A DNA stretch of 64,000 nucleotides from UTCFX2 sp963827155. GTDB taxonomy: Bacteria; Chloroflexota; Anaerolineae; Anaerolineales; UBA4823. Made by a program: the position numbers and the translations under genes. Below are positions 30,205 to 39,042 of this stretch, piece after piece. The stretch covers positions 1 to 64,000 of the forward strand of contig CAWGZV010000003.1 in assembly GCA_963827155.1 (NCBI GenBank), given 5' to 3'. The first letter of the stretch is position 1, and each line of letters opens with the position of its first letter. The notes under the pieces are model-generated. The model was not told the origin of the DNA, searched no databases, and saw only the letters and a program-made list of their open reading frames with translations.

Positions 30205-30244
30205 GGAGATGCAGAGCGAGAACTTCTAAAATCCGATTTTCAAA

Positions 30245-32573
30245 ATGACTCTGCCCCCGGCGCCTTCAGATCGAACACTTCATATTTACTTATCCCTTGC
30301 ACAATATCCAATCCTAAGCACCCAGATACGGGCTCGAATGAGGCGCGAGATCTTTTCACGCGGGGTGATGACACCTCAGGCGTTTGAGGCGGAAGCGCGT
30401 GAGAAGGCGATCCGTTCACAAGGCTTAGAAGGTCTTCACGATCCCTTCTCTGAGGAACCAGCCGAAATATGGGAAATGCGGTTGATGCGAATTCGAGAGC
30501 ATCTTACCGATTTCTATTTTGCTTATAACCTTCCGTATGATTTATTTGAGAAGATTGTTCGTGAATCGCTGGATGAGAGAGGGGCGGGGGTAAGCGATCT
30601 CCAATTTTCGTTCAATCCCGAACTGGCTCCACAAAATTTGCTTTTTGAGCAGGCCGCTATGATTGAAAAGATGCCAATGCTGGAAAGGGCAAAACACGAG
30701 GCGCGCCTTCAGGAAATCAAAGTAGTCTTAATTCGAACGCTTATCAGCGATCAACTTGCTTATGTAAAAATCGCGAAGGATTGGTTTACGATTGCCGATC
30801 TAAACGATATCCGATCACATAAGATCGGGCAGGGGAAAATTGGAGGGAAATCTGCTGGAATGCTGCTCGCGGCGAGGATTCTGCGTGAAGTTGGGGATGA
30901 TGACGTTCGATCTTCACTTCGGCTTCCAGAATCGTATTACCTGGGAGCTGACCTGACATATACGTTTATGGCACTGAATGGTCTTATGCCGTGGGCGGAC
31001 CAGAAATATAAACTGGAAAGTGAAATTCGATCCGATTTTCCTCGCATTCGCCAGGAATTCCTGAAAGGGGAGTTTCCCGAAGACATTCTGGACAAGTTCC
31101 GAAATCTATTAGAACAGGTGCGGGAGAATGCTCTGATCGTCCGCTCATCAAGCCTGCTAGAGGATAACTTTGGAACCTCCTTTGCAGGAAAATATGACAG
31201 CTACTTTTGCCCAAACCAGGGAACGTTTGAACAAAATCTGAGTGATTTTTCTCGCTCGATCATTCAAATTTATGCAAGTATGTTGAATCCGGATGCACTG
31301 CTCTATCGAAGGGCAAAAGGGCTGCAGGATTATGATGAAAGGATGGCAGTATTAATCCAGGTTGTGCAAGGGGAGCGGTTTGGGAAGTATTTGCTGCCGC
31401 ATGCTGCTGGGGTTGCATTCAGCCGCAACACCTATCGGTGGTCTCCTCAGATCAGGCGCGAGGATGGATTTATGCGGATTGTTTGGGGGTTGGGGACGAG
31501 AGCCGTCGACCGGGTTGGGAATGATTATCCTCGACTTGTTGCGCTGAGCCATCCGATGCTTCATCCGGAATCTTTCGGTTAAGTCAATTCGCAGGTATTC
31601 CCAACAATTTGTTGACCTGATTGACCTCGAGGAGAATTGATTCAAGACCCTCGGCATCGAGCAAGTGATTGATCCACAATATCCACCGCTGCGATATTTG
31701 GTGATGGTGGATCAGGGAGACTATTTGTCACCACTGAGGATCATGCTTCATGAAGGTGATCCGCATAATCTTGTGATCACCTTCGATGAGCTGATGCGAA
31801 GGACTCCTCTGGCGAGAAGAATGCGCCGGATGCTGCAAATTTTGGAGAATGAATACGGCTCGCCTGTAGACACTGAATTCACCATTCGGATTGTTGATCC
31901 TAAGAGTGCATCACCAGAGGTGGAAATCACGCTGCTTCAATGCCGCCCACAAAGCCACCTGAAGGAAAGCGAAGCTCGTTTGCCCAAGCATCTCCCGATC
32001 AATGATGTGGTCTTTTCCACTTCGAGGATGGCTCCAGAAGGTCGGGTTGAAGGGATTCGATATGTTGTTTTTGTGACGCCCGAAGGATATTTCTCTCTGC
32101 CGACGACTTCTGAAAGGGCAAAGCTCGGGCAGGCGATCAGCCAGCTGAATGACGCTCTGAAAGAAGAGTCTTTTATCTGTGTGGGTCCGGGTCGATGGGG
32201 AACATCCACACCAGACCTCGGAGTCAAGATCGGGTATGGGGATATCTATCACACGCGGGCGCTGGTTGAGCTGACCGGCGAGTTTATTGGTCCGGCACCT
32301 GCGCCTTCCTTCGGGACGCATTTCTTCCAAGACCTGGTCGAATCGAATATTTATCCTCTTGCAGTGGATCTCAATGATGAGGATGCGGTCTTTGATCGGG
32401 AATTCTTTTATTCAACTCCTAATCAGCTGGTCAAATTCCTACCTGGTCTTGCCAGGCTGGAGAACTGCTTGCGGGTGATTGGAGTGGCGAGCTTTCGGCC
32501 GAACCATCACCTGGAATTGGTGATGGATGACAAGGCAGGGAAAGCGGCAGCATATCTGGTGGCAGACGAATGA
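30245..32573 (+). CDS. PEP/pyruvate-binding (PEP synthase/PPDK N-terminal-like) protein, interrupted
   Basis: About 776 residues when joined. The middle contains the nucleotide-binding PPDK_N domain: KIGGKSAGMLLAARIL, RSSSLLEDNFGTSFAGKYDSYFCPNQG, and MAVLIQVVQGERFGKYLLPHAAGVAFSRN. The C-terminal part (ITLLQCRPQ...; VGPGRWGTSTPDLGVKIGYGDIYHTRALVEL) has no phosphohistidine swivel or PEP-binding barrel that I can see, so it is a stand-alone PPDK_N protein rather than a full PEP synthase. Two breaks: a frameshift at about 31568-31576 (GAATCTTTCGG, one T too many) and an in-frame TGA at 31638-31640 (GAATTGA, CGA expected). Its end overlaps the next gene by four bases. Confidence 0.75.
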
Positions 32574-33223
32574 AGAAATTCATCGCAGTGGCAGGGAATA
32601 TCGGTGTGGGAAAATCTACGCTAGTGACGCTACTATCTGAGCGGCTGGGGTGGAAAGCGTTTTTTGAGCCTTTCGAGGAAAATCCATATCTTGCAGATTT
32701 TTACCATGATATGCGATCTTGGGCATTTCACTCTCAGATTTACTTTCTGACACGCCGGTTGAGGATCCACCGGCAGTTAATTGAACACGATAATTCGGCC
32801 ATCCAAGATCGGAGTGTTTACGAGGATGCCGAGGTTTTTGCCTATAATCTTCACCGCCAGGGCTTGATCGGTGACCGGGATTACCAGTCATACTGCGATC
32901 TATACCAGGTCTTGATTGAATTTCTTCCGCCGCCCGACCTTGTGGTTTATTTGCGAGCCTCGATGCCAACCCTGGTCGGAAGGATTCATCTACGCGGGCG
33001 AGATTATGAGCGCGAGATAACCCCGGATTATCTTGCGCAGCTGAATGATCTGTATGAGCGCTGGATTTCGCATTTCCGGCTGTGCCCGGTGCTGGCTGTG
33101 CCAGCGGACGATTTAGATTATGTGGCAATTCCAGCTCATCTCGACCTGGTGGTCTGCAAGATAGAGGAAAAACTGATGGGGAAGGAAGAAGTGGTCTTCA
33201 ACGCTGAGGAGATGGGGAAATAG
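32570..33223 (+). CDS. Deoxynucleoside kinase
   Basis: 217 residues. P-loop AGNIGVGKSTL at residue 8, the DRS-type motif QDRSVYEDAEVFA and the lid arginines RGRDYEREIT are the hallmarks of the dGK/dAK/dNK family, which phosphorylates deoxynucleosides for salvage. The start overlaps the stop of the preceding gene (ATGA), suggesting translational coupling. Confidence 0.92.
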   Translation: MKKFIAVAGNIGVGKSTLVTLLSERLGWKAFFEPFEENPYLADFYHDMRSWAFHSQIYFLTRRLRIHRQLIEHDNSAIQDRSVYEDAEVFAYNLHRQGLIGDRDYQSYCDLYQVLIEFLPPPDLVVYLRASMPTLVGRIHLRGRDYEREITPDYLAQLNDLYERWISHFRLCPVLAVPADDLDYVAIPAHLDLVVCKIEEKLMGKEEVVFNAEEMGK

Positions 33224-33321
33224 ACCGGTCTGCAAACCTGGAAACGGATATTTAGTGGATTGGGTGATTAATAAGGCATGATAAAATCTGTCAATATAAC
33301 CAATTCGGATGAGGGTAGTCT

Positions 33322-34158
33322 ATGATCAAGCTTAGCGCTGGGATGATGAGTGACAAGGGCAGAGCCCGGAGGGAAAATGAGGATTCGGTCTGGATGGAGG
33401 TGCTTGCGCCCTCAAGCAAACCCCCAATTGGGCTTTTTGTTGTTTGCGATGGAATGGGGGGACACATGGGTGGCAAGTTTGCGAGCTATTGGGCGGTCGA
33501 ATCGATCAAATCGGAGTTCGCCGATCTGATGGCATCCAAAGACCCACGCGCCACGGTGGTACTTACTCCAGAAGATGTAAAGGCAGTTCATGAAGGCACT
33601 TATACCTCGCCACCCCCAGGAGAGACAGACCTGGCAGTGCTTACCGAGACAGCGATTCAGAGGGCGAACAAAGTTGTATTTGATTATTCCAGGCATAAAC
33701 CGAAGACTGCAGCTAACGCCGGCACCACGGTCACGATGATGGCATGTCGAGCGGAAGAGGCAGTGATTGCGAATGTTGGCGACAGCAGAGTATACCTGCT
33801 GCGCAATCACAAGATGACCCAAATTTCGAGGGATCATTCCCTGGTTGCGACACTGGTGGAAGAAGGTCAGATCATGCCGGACGAGATCTTCACGCACCCG
33901 CGCAGGAACATCATTTATCGCTTTGTCGGTCAGAAGGGGGAGGTGCAGGTGGATATCTTCCGCCAGAAGCTGGAGAGCGGCGATCGGGTGATGTTGTGTT
34001 CGGACGGATTGTGGGAAATGATCCGAAGCGACAGCAGGATGGCGGAAATCATCGAGGGGGCAAATGACCCGCAAACGGCTTGTGATGAGCTGGTAAAAGC
34101 AGCAAATCAAGGCGGCGGCGAAGATAATATCAGCGTAATTATCGTTGAAATCCAATAA
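33322..34158 (+). CDS. PP2C-family protein serine/threonine phosphatase
   Basis: 278 residues, metal-dependent phosphatase. Motifs: SDKGRARRENEDSVW, VVCDGMGGHMGGKFAS, GTTVTMM, IANVGDSRVYLLRN, LTQISRDHS-like MTQISRDHSLVATLVEEG, RVMLCSDGLWEMI and GGEDNISVIIV, with all metal-binding Asp residues present. It is usually paired with a PknB-type kinase; none is visible in this window. It lies convergent to the next gene, with a featureless 264-base gap between. Confidence 0.93.
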   Translation: MIKLSAGMMSDKGRARRENEDSVWMEVLAPSSKPPIGLFVVCDGMGGHMGGKFASYWAVESIKSEFADLMASKDPRATVVLTPEDVKAVHEGTYTSPPPGETDLAVLTETAIQRANKVVFDYSRHKPKTAANAGTTVTMMACRAEEAVIANVGDSRVYLLRNHKMTQISRDHSLVATLVEEGQIMPDEIFTHPRRNIIYRFVGQKGEVQVDIFRQKLESGDRVMLCSDGLWEMIRSDSRMAEIIEGANDPQTACDELVKAANQGGGEDNISVIIVEIQ

Positions 34159-34422
34159 TTTTTGGGCAATAAAAATTGGGCAATTAATTTTGACCAACAT
34201 ACATTGTCAATAAATATCGCCAATAATCATTGCGGGCAAAGCTTCATTAAAACATCAGAAGAGCAGTCGATCCAATTGAAGTACGGAAAAAATTCGACAC
34301 AGGTTTATTCCAATTCTCGCGGAGTTTGAAATTGGGAGGCAGGGCAAATTCCATGGGGAATCCGGGGAATGGGGAAGAAACCGGATTCTGGGATTGGGCA
34401 ATCTCCGCCACAAGTGTAATCG

Positions 34423-35604
34423 TTAGATTGTCGGATCGAGGGAATTCCCACAATACTGGCAAAATTTGGCATTTTTAGCATTCCTGCGAGCGCAATTAGG
34501 ACAGACCCCCCGGCGTTTTTTGGCAGGCGGAAGCGGTTTTGATGAAGAAACACTTTCTAAGCTGGCTTGCCTGGCCTTTTTTCGAGGAGAGGGCAGAAGT
34601 GGGGGCAGGCGCAGATGGGGATGAGGCAAGCGGGAGAGGAGGCTGCGAGCCAAGATCTTGCCGCGCTCGGTAGCCTGCTGGTAAAGCAGGCGCATCTGGT
34701 TTTTGCTTATATGCCGGCCGGTGAGATACCACTGGAGAATTGCATTGCCGACGACGTAGGTGCCCGAATAGGCGATGGCGGTTTTGGGAACTATCCCCCA
34801 GAACGGGATGAGCCCAACGAGGGAGCGCGCCAGCTGGCGCAAAACAAAGCCGCCGCCGATGACACTGCCGAACTCACCGATATAATCCTGCCAGCGGGTG
34901 GAGTATCCCAGCGCCAGGCCAAGCCTGTAAACCAGGAAGGCTTGAGCCTTGGTGAGGACGATGGTGTCGGCGATGGTGAGGGGGATATCGAAGACGGGAA
35001 CGATGCTGGCGATGCCGGTGCTCATGGCATAGGCAGCGTTTGAGAAAGAGGTATCGTTGATGAGGTGGTGGGCAATCGCGATTCGAAAAAGGGGGTAATT
35101 TCGCCCCAGGGCGAGGTGATGGTCGGGGAGGAGCTCGACAACGGCAGGCGCAAATTTCTCTAAGATAAAATTGGGATCGCCAATAGACCCGAACAGTACA
35201 CGGCGCCGGTCGTGATTCGGCCAAGGAGTGATGGATTGGGGATCAGCAGGCGGTTCGGGAAAGTCGATCAATATGACTACGCGACGAGCTAATTCTTGCC
35301 ATGCGCGGACGAGGTCTTGATAGCGCGAGAAATCCGGTTGGGAGACGGTGATGAGCAGGATGATGAGGTCGGCTGAAAGAGCCGGTTTGGCGGCTTCAAG
35401 GTCGAGGAGACGGATTGGGGCGTCGGTAGTGAGCTGCGGACGGTGGGGGTCGCGGCGGAGCTGATCGGCGAGAGCGGCGGCATCGGCGATCGATGAGGCG
35501 ACGATGGAAATCTGCATTCCACGCATAGCCTGATCTCGGATAGGGCGCAGGTCGGTTTCGCTGATATTCTGCCAGAAGCTGGTGAGAGAGCTGATGCGGT
35601 TCAT
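34423..35604 (-). CDS. Membrane protein with C-terminal zinc ribbon, function unknown
   Basis: 393 residues. The N-terminal third resembles a degenerate P-loop-like regulatory domain (ISIVASSIADAAALADQLRRDP; ADLIILLITVSQPDF) without a clear Walker A. A central part has hydrophobic helices of the DUF697/YcjF type (MSTGIASIVPVFDIPLTIADTIVLTKAQAFLVYRLGLALG; GFVLRQLARSLVGLIPFWGIVPKTAIAYSGTYVVGNAILQWY). The C-terminus is a basic Pro/Ser-rich tail ending in a zinc ribbon (CPNCARRNAKNAKFCQYCG). Family similarity is to DUF697-containing GTPase relatives; the role is unknown. Confidence 0.7.
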   Translation of the reverse strand: MNRISSLTSFWQNISETDLRPIRDQAMRGMQISIVASSIADAAALADQLRRDPHRPQLTTDAPIRLLDLEAAKPALSADLIILLITVSQPDFSRYQDLVRAWQELARRVVILIDFPEPPADPQSITPWPNHDRRRVLFGSIGDPNFILEKFAPAVVELLPDHHLALGRNYPLFRIAIAHHLINDTSFSNAAYAMSTGIASIVPVFDIPLTIADTIVLTKAQAFLVYRLGLALGYSTRWQDYIGEFGSVIGGGFVLRQLARSLVGLIPFWGIVPKTAIAYSGTYVVGNAILQWYLTGRHISKNQMRLLYQQATERGKILARSLLSRLPHPHLRLPPLLPSPRKKARQASLESVSSSKPLPPAKKRRGVCPNCARRNAKNAKFCQYCGNSLDPTI

Positions 35605-35628
35605 GTTTTTTTTTATTCCCTCTGAATG

Positions 35629-36429
35629 TCATACTGTTTCCAGGGTGCCGCGGGCTTTTGCCTGGATCTCGAACCAGCGGAAGAGCCAATATCCAAGGGC
35701 AACATAGGTCAGCCCAATCAGGAACTCGCCCAGGAGGAGGGGCGCAACTTCCTGAAAGCTGGCGCCTTCGATCAACAGGCGGGCGGAGGCGATGCCGCGG
35801 GTCAGCGGCAGGCACCAAGCAACTGCCTGCATCCAGGCGGGCATTTGAGCGAGGGGGATGTTGGCGCCGGAGAAGATCAGCAGGAGGAAGTAGACCGAAT
35901 TGTTGACGAACATGACATTGGTTGTGATCAGACTGATGCAGCCCATTAACAGCCCGAGGCCAGAAGTGCTGAAGGTGGTGATCAGGATGGTGAGACCGAG
36001 GGCGAGCAGATTGGTATGCGAGAGGTCGACACCTAACAGAGTGACGCCCCAAAGAAGACCGATGACGACGCCAAGCATGCCGTCAAGAATATGGACGAAT
36101 GAGCGACCGAGAAACATGAAGAGGCGGTTGGCGGGTGTGCCAAAGAGGTAAGGGAGGGTGCCGTTCCAGCGATCGCCGCCGATGCTCATGGTGACGCCGT
36201 AGATCCCACTGACCGCAGCGATCTGGACGGCGTTGCCAATCACATAGAAGTCGGAATTGGAAGGACCGGTGGCATAGACCCCTAGAAAAGTGAAGAACAG
36301 GATCTGGGAGAGCGGCATGAGGATCTTGGAGGCAATATAGGTGGTTGGGCGCAGCCAGTGAAAAAGGGCTTTATAAGAAAGGATGGTGCCCTGCCAGAAG
36401 AGACGGAGATTTACAGTAAGGGAGCGCAT
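35629..36429 (-). CDS. ABC-2 type exporter permease (second)
   Basis: About 266 residues with six hydrophobic segments; typical ABC-2 membrane protein. FSGANIPLAQMPAWMQAVAWCLPLTRGIASARLLIEG is the conserved loop and last-helix region of DrrB/NodJ-type permeases. The ATG at 36429 (MRSLTVNLRLFW) is chosen; the longer frame to 36459 overlaps the upstream permease. It is third in a three-gene operon (ATPase, permease, permease). Confidence 0.87.
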   Translation of the reverse strand: MRSLTVNLRLFWQGTILSYKALFHWLRPTTYIASKILMPLSQILFFTFLGVYATGPSNSDFYVIGNAVQIAAVSGIYGVTMSIGGDRWNGTLPYLFGTPANRLFMFLGRSFVHILDGMLGVVIGLLWGVTLLGVDLSHTNLLALGLTILITTFSTSGLGLLMGCISLITTNVMFVNNSVYFLLLIFSGANIPLAQMPAWMQAVAWCLPLTRGIASARLLIEGASFQEVAPLLLGEFLIGLTYVALGYWLFRWFEIQAKARGTLETV

Positions 36430-36436
36430 CGGCGGG

Positions 36437-37234
36437 CTATTCCATATCCAGGGTAGCATCGCGGCGGGCTTTGTCTAGCATACGCTCGAAGAGCCAGCTT
36501 GAGGCGAGGATGTAGATGAGGCTGAACACAATCATCATCACCCAGCAAAGGAAGAGCTCTTGAAGATTGCCGGAGCCGCTGGAGGTTAGGTGGAGGGCAC
36601 GGGCAGCCCAATAGGGCGGGAGCAGGTAGCTGATGGGGGTTGTCCAGCCGGGGAGGAGGGCAATCGGAAAGAGGAAGCCGCAGAGCAAATAAATTGGAAA
36701 CTCCATCGCGTTTTGGAAGCTCTGAACACCTGGATTCATGACGAAGACGGGCGCGATGATCATAGCGAAGCTGATGAAAGCAAGGACGGTAAAGACGAGG
36801 GATATTGCAAAGAGGTAAGGATACGCGATGGTAAGGTTATACCCCAGGAGCAGGCTGACGAGGACATAGCTCAGGATCATTGAAATGAGCGATTGGATAA
36901 CATTGGCGACATTCTTGCCAAGCACGATGACCGAGAGTGGGGTGGGCACGCCGACGAGGGTCTCGAGGGTGCCAGACCAGCGCTCGACATTGATGCTGTT
37001 GCCGCTGATGAAGAGCAGCCCAGACCACAGACCGGTCATGCCGGAACCGACGACGACAAAGATGGCGACATCCTCCCCCTTATCTCCGAGCATGGCAAGG
37101 GCGAGGAATGCGATGAGGAGCGGCTGGACAATGACGGTAAAAATAATAAAAGGATCGACGACGTTATTGCGGAAGGTCATCTCGGCGACGGCAAAGATGG
37201 AACGGAGATTATAACGGAGCGATGCCGGAATCAT
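36437..37234 (-). CDS. ABC-2 type exporter permease (first)
   Basis: 265 residues, six hydrophobic segments; YLLCGFLFPIALLPGWTTPISYLLPPYWAARAL is the ABC-2 signature region. The 5' end (MIPASLRYNLRSIF) is preceded by a 56-bp tandem duplicate of itself spanning the ATPase stop codon, giving a 19-codon mini-frame that ends exactly at this gene's start. Partner of the ATPase encoded upstream. The exported substrate is unknown. Confidence 0.87.
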   Translation of the reverse strand: MIPASLRYNLRSIFAVAEMTFRNNVVDPFIIFTVIVQPLLIAFLALAMLGDKGEDVAIFVVVGSGMTGLWSGLLFISGNSINVERWSGTLETLVGVPTPLSVIVLGKNVANVIQSLISMILSYVLVSLLLGYNLTIAYPYLFAISLVFTVLAFISFAMIIAPVFVMNPGVQSFQNAMEFPIYLLCGFLFPIALLPGWTTPISYLLPPYWAARALHLTSSGSGNLQELFLCWVMMIVFSLIYILASSWLFERMLDKARRDATLDME

Positions 37235-37304
37235 GCCTTGCCTCCGACGAAGATGGCACGTAAGTTATATCGGAGCGATGCCGGGATCATGCCTCGCCTC
37301 CGAC
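37193..37304 (-). repeat. 56-bp tandem duplication across an ABC operon gene junction
   Basis: Copies 37249-37304 and 37193-37248 are near identical on the minus strand (each starts GTCGGAGGC, contains ATGAT.CCGGCATCGCTCCG and ends CATCTT). The unit joins the last codons of the ATPase to the first 14 codons of the permease. The first copy now encodes a mini-frame MIPASLRYNLRAIFVGGKA and stop, overlapping the real start. Confidence 0.85.
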
Positions 37305-38258
37305 CAGACGAACGTAAGCGTCTTCGAGAGTGGGCTCGCGGACGAGGACGCGCCCGACCCGTTGCCCGTAGAGGTCAGCGAGGAGCTGGGGGACGACCTC
37401 GGCGCCGTGGAGGGAGTTGACCAGGAGGGTCTGAACCTGGTCGTGACTGGAGATGGCGATAGAATCAACGTAAGGACGGGTCTTGAGGTGCTCGTAGAGG
37501 GCGGGCGGGATGCCGTAGACCTCAACCTCGACGACCGATAAATCGCTGACGAGCTCTTTGAGGCAGGCGGGGGAATCGAGGGCGACCAGACGACCCTGGT
37601 TGATGACGCCGACGCGGTCGCAGAGGGAATCGGCTTCGAACATGTAATGGGTGGTGAGCAGGATGGTCTTGCGCTCGGATTGGAGGTCGCGGATGACCTG
37701 GCGGAACTCGCGGGCGCCGACGGGGTCGAGACCGATGGTGGGCTCATCCAGGAAGAGGACCTCGGGGTCGTGGAGGAGGGTGCGGGCGACGTGAAGACGC
37801 TGCTTCATGCCGCGTGAATAGCCCTCGACGCGCTCGCTGCCGCGGTCTTTCAGCCCGACGAGCTCGAGCAGGTAGGGGATGCGCTTTTTGGAGAGCTCTG
37901 GATCGACATGGTAGAGGCTGGCGAAATAGCGCAGGTTATCGTAGCCCGAGAGGCGCCAGTAGAGGCCGCGCTCGCCGCCAAAAATGAAGCCGATGCGCTG
38001 CTGTACATGGCGGGCCTGGCGGACGATATCGAGGCCAAGAACGCGGGCGCTGCCGGCAGTGGGGAGCAGGAGGGTGGTGAGCATCTTGACGGTTGTGGTC
38101 TTGCCGGCACCGTTAGGCCCGAGCAAACCGAAGAGCTCACCGGATTGGATCTCGAAGGAGATATCTTCGACGGCGACGATCTCTTTATGGGTGCGGCGTA
38201 ATACGCCGATGGTGGGGCGAAATACGCGGCGCAGGTTTTGGATTTCGATTGCATTCAT
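37287..38258 (-). CDS. ABC exporter ATP-binding protein (DrrA/NatA type)
   Basis: 323 residues. Walker A GPNGAGKTT (about residue 46), signature YSRGMKQRL, Walker B VLFLDEPTIGLDP, and H-loop TTHYMFEAD. The N-terminal FRPTIGVLRRTHKEIVAVEDISFEI start and the RVGRVLVREPTLEDAYVRLVG tail place it with the ABC-2 (multidrug, antibiotic or lipid exporter) ATPases. First gene of the operon; its stop overlaps a duplicated permease start. Confidence 0.92.
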   Translation of the reverse strand: MNAIEIQNLRRVFRPTIGVLRRTHKEIVAVEDISFEIQSGELFGLLGPNGAGKTTTVKMLTTLLLPTAGSARVLGLDIVRQARHVQQRIGFIFGGERGLYWRLSGYDNLRYFASLYHVDPELSKKRIPYLLELVGLKDRGSERVEGYSRGMKQRLHVARTLLHDPEVLFLDEPTIGLDPVGAREFRQVIRDLQSERKTILLTTHYMFEADSLCDRVGVINQGRLVALDSPACLKELVSDLSVVEVEVYGIPPALYEHLKTRPYVDSIAISSHDQVQTLLVNSLHGAEVVPQLLADLYGQRVGRVLVREPTLEDAYVRLVGGEA

Positions 38259-38526
38259 ACGCTGACCTCACAGGCAACATTGAGGCGAGGCAAGAAAGTA
38301 ATTATACCGCCGGATGGATGGGGGATTCGCATTTATGCGAAAGGCGGAGGACCTGATAAACAGACGGGCATTCTTGAATAAGACGGGCAGAGCGTGACAG
38401 CGCAGAGCGGCGCCGAGCTGTCGATGGAAGGGTATTCGTTCCGCGAAAAAAACGAAGAGGAACGAATAGGAGACGAGGGTAGTTGAAAGGATGGAGGTGC
38501 GGGCGATATAGATGAGGGGCAAGTGT

Positions 38527-38943
38527 TCAAGAGGCATCTGGAATACGAGAAGGGGAGGCAGGTGTGGACCCGGCTTCGTCGAGACCCCACTCGGTGTAAA
38601 TCTGGGAGAGGGCTTCCTCAAGGGCTTCGCCGATGGGGTCTTCCTGGGAGAGGAGGAACTGCTGGGTGCGGACCAGTCGGTTCAGGCAGGAGGAGGTCAG
38701 GCAGAGGGTGCGCAGGACGATCATGGTGTCGTAGAAATCGGCAGAGGGCTCACAGCGCTCAATCAGGCGGCGGGTGAAAATGCGCAAGGCGGCGATCTCT
38801 TCGGAGAGACCTTTGAAGTCGTAGGACTGAAGGTCGGTGAGGTCGCGCTTGCGGAGGCGGCGGGTGTAGAAGCCGTGCTTGAGGGCGTTGAGATTGCCGA
38901 GCTGGGCGCCTCGGCGGCGAGGGGAGGGGGAGGAGGTTGGCAT
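38527..38943 (-). CDS. Small protein of unknown function
   Basis: 138 residues. The N-terminus RRGAQLGNLNALKHGFYTRRLRKRDL is a basic motif common to many bacterial proteins of unknown function, including terminase-small-subunit-like ones; the rest is helical (IAALRIFTRRLIERCEPSADFYDTMIVLRTLCLTSSCLNRLVRTQQFLL). It stands alone. No function is assigned. The 260 bases between it and the ABC ATPase gene show nothing further. Confidence 0.6.
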   Translation of the reverse strand: MPTSSPSPRRRGAQLGNLNALKHGFYTRRLRKRDLTDLQSYDFKGLSEEIAALRIFTRRLIERCEPSADFYDTMIVLRTLCLTSSCLNRLVRTQQFLLSQEDPIGEALEEALSQIYTEWGLDEAGSTPASPSRIPDAS

Positions 38944-39042
38944 GGAGATTATTATAGCACAAATGTTCTGATTTGGGAAGGGAGGAATGAGTTTTAGAGG
39001 ATTAATGGACCAGCAAGATATTGCCCCCTTATAAGGATAAAC

